Positions 1 through 8,225 of a stretch of DNA of 59,403 nucleotides are shown here, piece after piece. Position 1 is the first letter of the stretch. Every line of letters starts with the position of its first letter. The notes below the pieces were generated by a model. That model searched no databases and had not been told where the DNA came from. It was given only the letters and a program-made list of their open reading frames with translations. Origin of the DNA: Corynebacterium sp. (GTDB lineage Bacteria; Actinomycetota; Actinomycetes; Mycobacteriales; Mycobacteriaceae); NCBI GenBank assembly GCA_030527885.1, contig JAUMZY010000010.1, positions 1-59,403 of the forward strand, read 5' to 3'. Both the position numbers and the translations under genes were made by a program.

Positions 1-352
1 TGTGTGAGCGTGTGGGAGAGTAAGACACCGCCAACCAAAAACTTCATAAAATTGGTATGAGAGTGGGGTATAAGGATTGCCTGAAGGTGATGCCTTGTAC
101 CCGACTCTCTTTCGCATGCGCCCATGACCTAATAAAAAATGGGAGTTTATTAGGGAAAAATAAAGGTTGCGAACAACCAAGATTGATCAACCTGAAAACT
201 ATTTTGCTTAAATCTTGGTTTATTTTCAGTATGGATTAGAATTAACTTAAGTTTAGGCGTGTTGTCTTAGTAAAAGGGTGTACTTTACGGGGGTATTTTG
301 GTCTTACTACTCGTTCAGACTCGGAAATCTTTGTAACGTTCTTGGTGTGGTC
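1..352. other. Intergenic stretch, no convincing gene
   Basis: No open frame here has convincing codon use or a ribosome site. A 60-codon frame starting at 57 is rich in Cys and Lys and overlaps an inverted repeat, so I do not call it. The stretch is clearly more AT-rich than the genes to its right. It probably holds the 3' end of an upstream transcript and the promoter of the secreted peptide gene at 403. Confidence 0.6.
175..220. terminator. Inverted repeat, possible terminator
   Basis: AACCAAGATT at 175-184 pairs perfectly with AATCTTGGTT at 211-220 across a 26-nt loop. A T-rich stretch (tattttc) follows on the plus strand. It could end a transcript entering from the left. The long loop and low GC make this uncertain. 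Confidence 0.35.
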
Positions 353-368
353 ATTGACCTCGGTCAAT
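353..368. promoter_or_regulatory. Palindrome upstream of the secreted peptide gene
   Basis: ATTGACC-TC-GGTCAAT is a perfect 7-2-7 palindrome lying about 35 bp before the start at 403. Its left arm contains a TTGACC element that could be a -35 box, and TATAAG follows further down at about 384. The arrangement looks like an operator placed on a promoter. No known corynebacterial regulator site is recognised. Confidence 0.35.
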
Positions 369-402
369 ACTTTGTCATTCGTTATAAGAAAGAGGTCTTC
401 TC

Positions 403-642
403 ATGAAGATTACCCGTTCTCTCGTCGCTGGTGGTACCGCACTTGCTGTTGCCTTCGCAGTTGCACCTGCCGTTGCACCCGTTGCTTCTGCACAGAGCAG
501 CCTAGGCGCTGGCATTGTTAGCCTCGCTATGCAATTGGCTGGCCTGGCCATCTTCGTGGCCTTCTGGGGCACCGTGTACAACTTCCTGGTGAACCACGGC
601 ACCGTTCCAGGCCGGATCATCCCAGGTCTGCCAGTTTTCTAA
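403..642 (+). CDS. Small secreted peptide, unknown function
   Basis: This 79-residue product has a clear Sec signal peptide: Lys/Arg at positions 3 and 5, a long Ala/Val-rich core, and a probable cleavage after the Ala-Ser-Ala near residue 30. The mature part is about 49 residues. It contains one hydrophobic, possibly amphipathic helix (about 35-60) and a short Gly/Pro-ending tail. The ribosome site AGAAAGAGG supports the ATG at 403. A palindrome lies just upstream and a strong terminator just downstream, so it is a single-gene unit. The size recalls corynebacterial envelope peptides such as the small porins, but those lack signal peptides and I see no sequence match. Function unknown. Confidence 0.8.
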   Translation: MKITRSLVAGGTALAVAFAVAPAVAPVASAQSSLGAGIVSLAMQLAGLAIFVAFWGTVYNFLVNHGTVPGRIIPGLPVF

Positions 643-657
643 AAGAATAGGCGCAAG

Positions 658-719
658 AAAAAAGCTTTCAGCTTCATGAGGATTCCAGTTGGGGGAGCCT
701 CATGACTGAAAGCTTTTTT
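658..719. terminator. Strong bidirectional terminator
   Basis: AAAAAGCTTTCAG on the left pairs with CTGAAAGCTTTTT on the right, and a second inner stem (TCATGAGG/CCTCATGA) is separated by a 2-nt bulge. Poly-A and poly-T flanks make it work on both strands. It separates the secreted peptide gene (plus) from the end of the helicase cluster (minus). Confidence 0.85.
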
Positions 720-754
720 ACTATATCCGGCGGGCACGCTCCTACGCGCTACTC

Positions 755-1393
755 CTATAACTCAAGCAGGTTGTACGGCGTGGATAGAACGTCGTCAAGC
801 TTGCCAACATTATTGCGCAGTAAATCCCACGAATTTTGCGGAATGGCCTGCTGCGCTGCATTAATAACAGTGGGATCTGTGGTGCCCCAAGCGATCGGCA
901 TGGGCGAAATTTCCCCCCAGCGATCTTGCGTGCGTACGCTGCGCCGCCCGGTTACCGCCACGCTGGGTACCTTTTCGCCTTTGTGGCGTGCGTGTCCTTC
1001 GATTCGGGTGACCGTGCGGGCAGCCAAACCCCACTTGGGGGTGTCATTCGGGTCGCTGTTGATGTTGACGAGTGCTAGAAGCACCATGTCTCGACTGTTG
1101 AGCTTGGCTATGATGGCCGGGCACAATTCGTATCGTGCATACAGGGATGCTGCGTCACCAACTTGCCGGGGGATGACTACGATTAATCCCAGGCTGACCA
1201 GGGCCATGATGCCAAAAGTGCTCAGCACGATGATGCCCATTGCGCCGCCAAGATAAGTCTTTAATAAGAATCCAATCCCCAGCAAAATCACAGCAAATAG
1301 CAAAGCTGATATTTGTAGGCGTTTGGTGTCTTTGAGCAATTCGTTATTTTGCTTGGCGTGCTCATTATCAACCTCAAATGGGAAAATGTTCAT
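755..1393 (-). CDS. Membrane protein, DUF3239-like
   Basis: The product has 212 residues. Two adjacent hydrophobic segments lie at roughly residues 30-48 and 53-75, followed by a soluble C-terminal domain of about 135 residues. The frame is open further upstream, but that extension lies entirely inside the helicase gene. The ATG at 1393 sits 1 bp after the helicase stop, so translational coupling is likely. The N-terminal region is charged (Glu/Lys-rich) and probably cytoplasmic. The assignment to the corynebacterial DUF3239 family is from memory of the overall shape and is tentative. It is the last gene of a three-gene minus-strand cluster with two helicase-type proteins. Confidence 0.75.
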   Translation of the reverse strand: MNIFPFEVDNEHAKQNNELLKDTKRLQISALLFAVILLGIGFLLKTYLGGAMGIIVLSTFGIMALVSLGLIVVIPRQVGDAASLYARYELCPAIIAKLNSRDMVLLALVNINSDPNDTPKWGLAARTVTRIEGHARHKGEKVPSVAVTGRRSVRTQDRWGEISPMPIAWGTTDPTVINAAQQAIPQNSWDLLRNNVGKLDDVLSTPYNLLEL

Positions 1394-1394
1394 C

Positions 1395-3044
1395 CTAAAT
1401 CTTTCCAGTACGTAGATCGTCAGCATCAATGATGCGGTAAGCATAGCCCTGTTCTGTGAGGAATCGCTGCCGGTGCACCGCATAATCTGCATCAATCGTG
1501 TCACGGCTGACGATGGTATAAAAATGCACCTCTGTGCCATCCGATTTTGGCCGCAGGAGTCGACCCAACCGCTGGGCTTCTTCCTGCCGGGATCCGAACG
1601 TGCCGGACACCTGAATCGCTACCGCTGCTTCAGGCAAATCAATTGAGAAATTCGCTACCTTGCTCACCACCAGCGTGGGGATTTCGCCATCCCGGAATTG
1701 CTGGAATAGCTTTTCCCGCTTCTTGTTTGTGGTTTTGCCGTGGATCACCGGCACCCCTAGTTCTGCCGCAATGTCATCCAGCTGATCCACATAGGCCCCG
1801 ATGATCAACGTGGGTTGCCCCGCATGCTGCGCCAGGATTTCTTTAATGGTCCGCAGTTTCGTGTGTGCACATGCCGCCAGCCGGTAGCGGTCGGAAATTT
1901 CGGCGGTGGCGTAGACCATGCGTTCGGATTCGGTCAGGGTGGTGCGTACTTCAATGCATTCTGCGGTGGCGATAAATCCCTGGGCTTCTAGGTCTTTCCA
2001 GGGGGCGTCGTAACGCTTGGGCCCAATGAGGGAAAACACGTCACCTTCGCGGCCATCCTCGCGCACCAGGGTAGCGGTTAAGCCCAGCCGCCGCCGTGAT
2101 TGTAAATCGCTGGTCATGCGAAACACGGGTGCCGGCAATAAATGCACCTCGTCGTAGATGATGAGGCCCCAGTCGCGGGAATCGAACAACTCTAACGCCC
2201 GGTATTCGCCTTTGGTTTTGCGGGTGATCACTTGGTATGTGGCGATGGTGACGGGGCGGATTTCTTTCTTCTCGCCGGAGTATTCCCCAATTTCTTCTTC
2301 CGTCAGGCTGGTGCGACGTAATAGCTCCCGCCGCCATTGCCGGCCGGCCACGGTGTTGGTGACCAGGATCAACGTTGTGGCCTGTGCCTTCGCCATGGCG
2401 GCCGCCCCCACCATGGTTTTGCCCGCCCCGCAAGGCAGCACCACCACACCGGAGCCACCTTCCCAGAAGGAGTCTGCCGCCATTTCCTGGTAGTCACGCA
2501 GCTGCCAGGTTTCTTGTGCCGTGGAGAGGCTGATGGGGTGTGCTTCGCCGTCGACGTAGCCAGCTAGGTCTTCTGCCGGCCAGCCGACCTTGAGGAGCTC
2601 TTGCTTAAGGCGACCACGCTCTGAGGGGTGAACAGTAATGGTTTCGCTATCAATGGCGGCCCCGAGCATGGGTTTGATTTTCTTGTGCCGGGAGATTTCC
2701 GCAATGATGGCGGGTTCTTTGGATTCTAGAATGAGCCCGTGCGCCGGATGCTTGTGAAGTCGAACGCGGCCGTAGCGGGACATGGTTTCAGCGACGTCAA
2801 TCAAGAGCGCTTGGGGGACCGGGAACCTAGAGTACCGTTCCAGCACGTCCACGATTTGTTCAGCGTCGTGGCCGGCGGCGCGGGCATTCCAAAGGGCTAG
2901 CGGCGTGATGCGGTAGGTGTGCACATGCTCGGGGGCGCGCTCTAGCTCCGCGAAGGGGGTTAACGCAGCGCGGGCTACGGTGGCATCGGGGTGATTGATT
3001 TCTAACAGTACGGTTTTGTCGGATTGGACGATGAGGGGCCCCAC
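1395..3044 (-). CDS. XPB/Ssl2-type DNA repair helicase
   Basis: This 549-residue superfamily 2 helicase shows Walker A PCGAGKT, a DEVH Walker B, the TAT motif, and QRLGRLLRPK as motif VI. The Arg-Glu-Asp in LVREDGRE is the RED motif typical of XPB proteins. The family (ERCC3, Rv0861c in M. tuberculosis) are 3'-5' ATP-dependent DNA helicases thought to act in repair or transcription-linked opening. The start is GTG at 3044 with AGGAG 7 nt ahead. It lies 18 bp after the 754-residue partner gene, the same pairing as Rv0862c-Rv0861c. Confidence 0.93.
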   Translation of the reverse strand: MGPLIVQSDKTVLLEINHPDATVARAALTPFAELERAPEHVHTYRITPLALWNARAAGHDAEQIVDVLERYSRFPVPQALLIDVAETMSRYGRVRLHKHPAHGLILESKEPAIIAEISRHKKIKPMLGAAIDSETITVHPSERGRLKQELLKVGWPAEDLAGYVDGEAHPISLSTAQETWQLRDYQEMAADSFWEGGSGVVVLPCGAGKTMVGAAAMAKAQATTLILVTNTVAGRQWRRELLRRTSLTEEEIGEYSGEKKEIRPVTIATYQVITRKTKGEYRALELFDSRDWGLIIYDEVHLLPAPVFRMTSDLQSRRRLGLTATLVREDGREGDVFSLIGPKRYDAPWKDLEAQGFIATAECIEVRTTLTESERMVYATAEISDRYRLAACAHTKLRTIKEILAQHAGQPTLIIGAYVDQLDDIAAELGVPVIHGKTTNKKREKLFQQFRDGEIPTLVVSKVANFSIDLPEAAVAIQVSGTFGSRQEEAQRLGRLLRPKSDGTEVHFYTIVSRDTIDADYAVHRQRFLTEQGYAYRIIDADDLRTGKI

Positions 3045-3062
3045 GGTGCGTCTCCTATTGGT

Positions 3063-5327
3063 TTAATCGTTGGTTATTGCGTGAATGCGATGTAACGGTA
3101 TTCGGATTAACGTACCAGTTTTTTCGTCAATGGTGGATACCATGTTGCTTTCGAGTGAGATGGGCGTAAGCACTCGCAATAGTAATTCATTATGTGAGTC
3201 AACGTATTTTATGGTGAGGGGATGGTTTTCCCGAATGGCCGCCCGAATGAGGGCTGGAAAGGTGCTGCTTTTCGACGTGCTATCGCTGGCGTTGGCGGTG
3301 GGTTCGGTGTGCAGGGCCGCGAGGACGGCACTGATGTGTTCTGGGGTTAGGTCAGTTGGTGGAGTGGGCGTGTTGAGGCGTTCTTCGTATGGTTGGTCAG
3401 GTTTGCGACCTATGCGTGCGGGTTGAGGGCGAATGTCGATGCTGGTGCCGTCGATGTCTTCGGCGATGGCATGGAATCCATATTCTTTGATGAGCTCTAG
3501 GATTTGGCGCAGCGGCGTGGGGGAGATCGCCACCGTTGGAGCGATGAGGTGAAGGCCAGTTTTCTGCGCGATGGGAGAGCGGCTTAGCTGGAGCATGAGC
3601 GCCTCATCGTCGCAACGAAGATAGCTTTGGGCGGCGCCACTGCGCAGCTGGCCGTGGTTCCTGGCGATGTCCTGGATGATGAATTCTACGGTTTGGGGGA
3701 GGTCGCCCTGGAGATGGTTGGTGAAGAAGGCAGTGATGTCTTGGGCACTGCGGCCGGCATCAAAAGCACGACGAATGCTGGCTTCACTGATGCGGTAGGT
3801 GCTGGCCAGGCCAGGGGATTCCACATCTGCCAGCAGCGTTAGATCTTGTTGTATTTCGTACTCCAGGGGGCCAGGGGCTAGGAGGGTCATGTCGCCCTGC
3901 GGAATGAGGTAGGAGATGGGGGCCGGGGTGAGTGGTTGAGTAATCTGCGCGAGGGCGGAGAAAGTTTCGCCGGATGTGAGCGCCTGGAGCAGGGTGGTGG
4001 GGATGAATTGTTCCGGGGCATCAGTTGCGGTGACGAGCAGGCCCAGCCAGTGGGCTTCGGTAATGATTTCGGTGATGGTGGTAGGGGCGATCCGGTGGGC
4101 GATGAGGGGCTGGTGGTAGCCGAGAATCGCGCGGATATTGGTGATGGTGGCGGCACCAGTGAAATAGTCAAGCAGGGTGGAGCGTAGTTGCAGGAGCTCG
4201 GTGCTGATGCTGTCTGGGGATAAAGCTTTGGTGGGTTTCTCTACTTTCCACGGCATGAGAGTGCCGTTGTCCCACCAGCCTTGTACCAGGATGGCCCATT
4301 GTTGGTGAAGTGGCCGGTTGAGGAATTCATCAACGTCATGGGTGGGGGCGAGGATGAGCTCGCCCTGGGTGGTGTCGCGGTCCCAGCGTGTTTCCGTGGC
4401 GACGAGTTCTGTGCCGCGGGCTACGTTGATGGTGCGCAGTGCGTCTTTTTCGCTGAGGTCGAGGGTTTTACTGAGTTTTCGGAGGGCGCGGACTCCGATG
4501 GTGCCATCGGATAATAACTCCAGGGGTGCATCGCCCAGGTGTTCGAGGAGAGTGCGCACGTGCCGCACTACTTCCAGAGCTGTGGCGGTGCTGTGATTAT
4601 CCGCTGCTTGCTGTTGCTTTGGGGTGATGGGGGTTGGTTGCGGGAGTGTGAGCGGTATGAGAGGTGGCTCTTGCCCAGTGAGGGCCCATTTAAGGCGGTC
4701 CGGAAGCTTTACAGTGGTATTGGTGACGCGGTGGAGCAGGCCTTGCGCGATGAGAGTGGGGATTGGTTTGGTTGGGTCGGCATCAGGATCTGCGTCCTTG
4801 GTGGTTCCGATGGGGCCTGACTGGGCGAGAGTATCAAGGATGCGGCGTTGTACGGGGTTGAGGGTTCGCAGGGCGTGGTGAAATTCGTCGTATGTGAGGC
4901 CAGCTTCCGGAAGCGCGGTGATGTTTTTGACGTATTCAAAGAGGTGAGGAGTGAGCTGGAAGCGTTGGGGTGTGCCGTAGGCGAAGGCATAATCGAAGAG
5001 CGTGCGGATTGCTGCCAGGGTGTCTTTTTCCGACAGAAATTCGGCTGCATCTTTGATGATTGTGGGGGTGTCCACAGGTTTGATGTCACCCCCATGACGG
5101 GTGGCCAGGTGCACGACGGCGATGGCTGGTGCGGGTAGGTGAATGGCAGCCCGCAGGATGGAGCCGGGGAGTTCTAAACGTGCAGCTAGAGCAGCAAAAC
5201 CTGGAGGTAAGGGTTTGGTGCTGTCGGGCCGGTTGGTGATGATGGTTGTGAGTTGTGCATCGTCACGGGTGGCTAGCCAATGGCTGAAAGTGGGAAATTC
5301 TGCGGGGGCTTGTGCGGTTTTTGCCAT
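3063..5327 (-). CDS. Helicase-associated protein (Rv0862c-like)
   Basis: The product is 754 residues long, almost the length of the mycobacterial Rv0862c protein that also sits directly upstream of an XPB helicase. It is Thr/Ala/Leu-rich and appears to be built of winged-helix-like repeats with a C-terminal helicase-associated domain. No Walker motifs are visible. The conserved pairing suggests that it loads or regulates the helicase. ATG at 5327 starts the cluster, 64 bp from a divergent small gene, so the promoters overlap. Confidence 0.85.
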   Translation of the reverse strand: MAKTAQAPAEFPTFSHWLATRDDAQLTTIITNRPDSTKPLPPGFAALAARLELPGSILRAAIHLPAPAIAVVHLATRHGGDIKPVDTPTIIKDAAEFLSEKDTLAAIRTLFDYAFAYGTPQRFQLTPHLFEYVKNITALPEAGLTYDEFHHALRTLNPVQRRILDTLAQSGPIGTTKDADPDADPTKPIPTLIAQGLLHRVTNTTVKLPDRLKWALTGQEPPLIPLTLPQPTPITPKQQQAADNHSTATALEVVRHVRTLLEHLGDAPLELLSDGTIGVRALRKLSKTLDLSEKDALRTINVARGTELVATETRWDRDTTQGELILAPTHDVDEFLNRPLHQQWAILVQGWWDNGTLMPWKVEKPTKALSPDSISTELLQLRSTLLDYFTGAATITNIRAILGYHQPLIAHRIAPTTITEIITEAHWLGLLVTATDAPEQFIPTTLLQALTSGETFSALAQITQPLTPAPISYLIPQGDMTLLAPGPLEYEIQQDLTLLADVESPGLASTYRISEASIRRAFDAGRSAQDITAFFTNHLQGDLPQTVEFIIQDIARNHGQLRSGAAQSYLRCDDEALMLQLSRSPIAQKTGLHLIAPTVAISPTPLRQILELIKEYGFHAIAEDIDGTSIDIRPQPARIGRKPDQPYEERLNTPTPPTDLTPEHISAVLAALHTEPTANASDSTSKSSTFPALIRAAIRENHPLTIKYVDSHNELLLRVLTPISLESNMVSTIDEKTGTLIRIPLHRIHAITND

Positions 5328-5391
5328 AACGGTTATTCATTGTACCCACTGCGTATATGACTTTAGGCTTGAGGTTTGGAACAATAGAGGC

Positions 5392-5580
5392 ATGGCAAAC
5401 ATCGAGAAGAACGGTTATGTTGATCCAGGCTGGCCCAAGCACGTCCCTGGTGGCGGCCATTATGTTACAGAAATAATTGCGAAATTCGCGGGTGCTAACA
5501 GCCCGTACGGTGATGTAGAATTCCCCGTCCCAGCTGATGAGCTGGGTTATGTGCATCCGTATACCCGGACCAATAAATAA
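5392..5580 (+). CDS. Conserved small soluble protein
   Basis: A 62-residue protein rich in Gly, Pro and aromatic residues, with a Trp-Pro-Lys-His and several Tyr-Val/His pairs. It has no membrane segment or signal peptide. The frame is open upstream to 5143, but that part overlaps the start of the divergent helicase-associated gene, so ATG 5392 is chosen. GAGG lies very close (1 nt), which may mean a leaderless or near-leaderless mRNA. A small gene divergent from the XPB pair is also seen in mycobacteria, but its function is unknown. Confidence 0.75.
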   Translation: MANIEKNGYVDPGWPKHVPGGGHYVTEIIAKFAGANSPYGDVEFPVPADELGYVHPYTRTNK

Positions 5581-5641
5581 CTGTATACAGCACAAAACCG
5601 GCGCGATGCTTGCTTATCGACGCCGACCTTTGTCACGTTTG

Positions 5642-5806
5642 CTAGTCAGTTGAACGGCCGGAAATGATGTAGGCTGAGCATGCCGCCACCAGCGAGAAGA
5701 ACGTGACTGTCATGATTCCGCTGGTGGACTCCAGACCATCAAAAACCAGGCCGGTTATGCAGAATACAACCATGAAAACCAATAAAGCTTTAAAATAGGG
5801 GCTCAT
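5642..5806 (-). CDS. 54-residue two-helix membrane protein
   Basis: Reading the minus strand from ATG at 5806 gives a 54-residue protein ending in TAG at 5642-5644. It has two clean hydrophobic segments (about residues 5-22 and 32-50) joined by a short acidic loop. Codon use is like that of its neighbours. The upstream AGAAAG element is a weak ribosome site. The two helices and uninterrupted coding character argue for a real gene. It lies between the conserved small gene and the DUF4253 array. I do not recognise the family. Confidence 0.6.
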   Translation of the reverse strand: MSPYFKALLVFMVVFCITGLVFDGLESTSGIMTVTFFSLVAACSAYIISGRSTD

Positions 5807-5904
5807 GTCGGCTACTTTCTGTGGTCAACAGGAATGGTGTTGTTTTGTCGATTCTTCCCTATTTTCTTGACGTTTGCAATGGGGCAGATGGGTGCGTCGA
5901 AAAG

Positions 5905-6720
5905 CTAATCCCACCAGAAAAGCCACATCTTGTTTTGTAATGTGTTGCCGTATTCGGGAAAAGTCTCACTGGACTGGTCAATATTGTCGGGGCAGAAAAT
6001 GTAGTGCTCCAAGGTGAGATTAATGAGCTGATTGTCAGTGAGGGGGCGGAACTCCCACGGCCAGAGCAACACTTGGTCGGAATCCAACCGGATGAGAATT
6101 GCCCCAAATCGTTCCTCCCAGCTGCGCAACACGGTCGAAATGGTGGCGCCAGTGTAGCCGAAATTAATGGCACCCATCCAACCTACCGCAGCAGGCGCAT
6201 CGGCAGGCCGTGTCGTGGGGACGATGAGCAAACTACCTTTGAAATTGCCGTCATCATCGACCATATCAAGCACTTCACTGTTGAAGCTGTTTGCCGTGAG
6301 CGCATTGAAGGTGTGGAAGTCGGCGAAGCTTTCCAACCGTTCATCTGTGAGCTCGGGGAACGTGGGGTTATTCCAGCCCTGTTCAATGATGTTTTCAAAC
6401 CAGGGGAGGGTGTTGTAGGCATAAAACCTGCTGGCGGTGCCGATGTCTTGCACGCAGGGCGCATCCAATTCCCGATCGAAGCCTTTGCTGTAGAGTGGCC
6501 AGAATCCCAATTCGGGGAATGTGGCGAGCAGATGCCCCCACAGTTCAGTGAGCTTCGGTTGGTTGTGTAACTGCACCCCCACTTCTTGGGGCTCATCGGT
6601 GAAAGTTGTGAGCACCTCATACTTGTAGCCCCAGTCGGTGAGTAGCTGCTTGAGCTCATCCAAGCTGTGGGGATTAGGGCAGTAGGGTTTGATTTGCTTA
6701 GGCCATGGTTGGAAATCCAT
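5905..6720 (-). CDS. DUF4253 protein, paralogue 1
   Basis: A 271-residue protein without signal peptide or membrane segment. The C-terminal half carries the features I associate with DUF4253: a RPADAPAAVGW block, the core RSWEERFGA, and EHYIFCPDNIDQ, ending in LFWWD. The N-terminus (PWPKQIKPYCPNP) is nearly identical to that of paralogue 2, at DNA level over about 60 bp, so the duplication is recent. It is last in a four-gene tandem array, 18 bp after its neighbour. No strong ribosome site is present. The stop codon overlaps a copy of the CGTCGAAAAGC motif. Molecular function is unknown for the family. Confidence 0.85.
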   Translation of the reverse strand: MDFQPWPKQIKPYCPNPHSLDELKQLLTDWGYKYEVLTTFTDEPQEVGVQLHNQPKLTELWGHLLATFPELGFWPLYSKGFDRELDAPCVQDIGTASRFYAYNTLPWFENIIEQGWNNPTFPELTDERLESFADFHTFNALTANSFNSEVLDMVDDDGNFKGSLLIVPTTRPADAPAAVGWMGAINFGYTGATISTVLRSWEERFGAILIRLDSDQVLLWPWEFRPLTDNQLINLTLEHYIFCPDNIDQSSETFPEYGNTLQNKMWLFWWD

Positions 6721-6738
6721 GCTTATTAATACTAGTGA

Positions 6739-7437
6739 TTAGTCCCACCAGAAGTGCCAGACTTTATCGGTTGCTATGGCGTCACGGTATTCATCGAAAT
6801 CGTAACTTGATTGGTCGATGTTGTCGGGGCAGAAGTGATAGTGATCCCAGGCCAGGGCGGTGAGTTCTTTTTTGGTCAGCGGCCGGAAATCTCGTACCAT
6901 GAGTTTGATGGTGCCGTGCTCTAGGTGAAAAATGATTGCTCCGAATCGGGCTTCCCAAGAGCGCAGTACGCTGGAAATATAGCTGCCATAGCAATCATAG
7001 TTGGCGGCATCCCAGCCAATAGCGGCTGGAATGTCGGCGGGATGTTTGACTGGAGTGATCAATAGGTAGTTATCTGCAGGTACTTTGATCACCTTAGTAT
7101 CAAAACTATTTGCGGTTAATGCGCTGTTAGTGATGGATGGTTGCTCAACCTCATCAAGACATGGGTTATACAAATTGAGATAACCCTCAGTGGTAACTGG
7201 CCAGAATCCTAATTCGGGGAATGTTGCAATCAGATGCCCTCGCAGCTTTGTTAGTTCTGGTCGTGGTGGTAATCTCAGTGCAACTTCTTCGTAAACATCA
7301 TCTTTTTCACGGCATGCCTTAACCATTTCATATTCATAGCCCCAGTCGGTGAGCATTTCCTTGAGCTCATCCAGGGTGTGGGGGTTGGGGCAGTACGGTT
7401 TGATTTGCTTAGGCCATGGTTGGAAATCCATGTTCAT
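6739..7437 (-). CDS. DUF4253 protein, paralogue 2
   Basis: A 232-residue member of the array, shorter than its sisters because the middle region (about residues 100-120) is reduced. It keeps the PADIPAAIGW block, RSWEARFGA, the DHYHFCPDNIDQ motif and the FWWD end. The start at 7437 overlaps the stop of paralogue 3 by 4 nt (ATGA); a second in-frame ATG two codons on matches the start of paralogue 1 better. Overlap and spacing indicate translation as one operon. No function can be assigned. Confidence 0.85.
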   Translation of the reverse strand: MNMDFQPWPKQIKPYCPNPHTLDELKEMLTDWGYEYEMVKACREKDDVYEEVALRLPPRPELTKLRGHLIATFPELGFWPVTTEGYLNLYNPCLDEVEQPSITNSALTANSFDTKVIKVPADNYLLITPVKHPADIPAAIGWDAANYDCYGSYISSVLRSWEARFGAIIFHLEHGTIKLMVRDFRPLTKKELTALAWDHYHFCPDNIDQSSYDFDEYRDAIATDKVWHFWWD

Positions 7438-8225
7438 CCATCATAGACAGATTTATCCCAGTAGAAAGCCCATTCTCTTTGTTCCAGCAGGTGGCTGTAT
7501 TGCAGGAACGTGCGGCCGCAGCGATAAAAATTATTTGGGCAGAACCTGTAATGCTCCAAGGTGAGTTGGAGGCGCTGTTTCTCGGTTAACGTGCCACAAT
7601 CCCCAAGTTGCAGTGTCATTGCATCCCATTCGAGATGTGTCAGTACCGTCCCGAATCGGTCTTCCCAGCTCCGCAACATAGTGGATGCTTCGGCACCGCT
7701 GCAACCTGTGCCATGCCAACCCACTACAGCAGGGATGTCTGCCGGCCGATGTACCGGCACGATCAGTAGCCCTTCTTCGAAGAAACCCTCGTCGGCGGGT
7801 ACCTCAACCTGGCAACCATGGATGTTCGGTGCGTGGTAGGAATGGAAATCCACACATTCATCCCAGTAGGGAAACATCTCTGGGGTGAAAAAGTTCTGGT
7901 CATCCCAATAGTTTTCGATGTTATCAGCCACCGTAGTCAGGGTGTTTTGGGTAAAGAAATCGGCAGCGTCACCAACACTGCCAATCGTGGGTTCGGCAAA
8001 GTCCCAATAAAACATCGTGTGGTAGAGGGGCCAGAACCCCAACTTGGGAAATTCGGTAAGCAAATGCTTCCATAATGTGGTGACATTGTGCTGGTAGGCC
8101 ACATCCACCGCTCCGCTTGTGACGCTTTCATACGTGTAGCCCCACTGTGTGAGCAATCGGGTGAGTTCGCCTACATCACCAGGGTTGGGGCAGTGGGGAG
8201 TAGTTAATCCCACCAGAAATACCAT
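7434..8225 (-). CDS. DUF4253 protein, paralogue 3, altered N-terminus
   Basis: About 263 residues, with RPADIPAVVGW, RSWEDRFGT and EHYRFCPNN motifs and a slightly extended end after FYWD. It lacks the usual start of the family (PWPxxIxP). Its first codons are the last codons of paralogue 4 read in another frame: the bases coding WYFWWD-stop give Met-Val-Phe-Leu-Val-Gly here. The likely start is ATG 8225; ATG 8243 is also possible. This looks like the product of a deletion that fused the intergenic region and first codons into the previous gene. Confidence 0.8.
   Translation of the reverse strand: MVFLVGLTTPHCPNPGDVGELTRLLTQWGYTYESVTSGAVDVAYQHNVTTLWKHLLTEFPKLGFWPLYHTMFYWDFAEPTIGSVGDAADFFTQNTLTTVADNIENYWDDQNFFTPEMFPYWDECVDFHSYHAPNIHGCQVEVPADEGFFEEGLLIVPVHRPADIPAVVGWHGTGCSGAEASTMLRSWEDRFGTVLTHLEWDAMTLQLGDCGTLTEKQRLQLTLEHYRFCPNNFYRCGRTFLQYSHLLEQREWAFYWDKSVYDG

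Noticed and set aside
57-239. 60-codon plus-strand frame
   Set aside because: No ribosome site, unusual composition, and it overlaps an inverted repeat.
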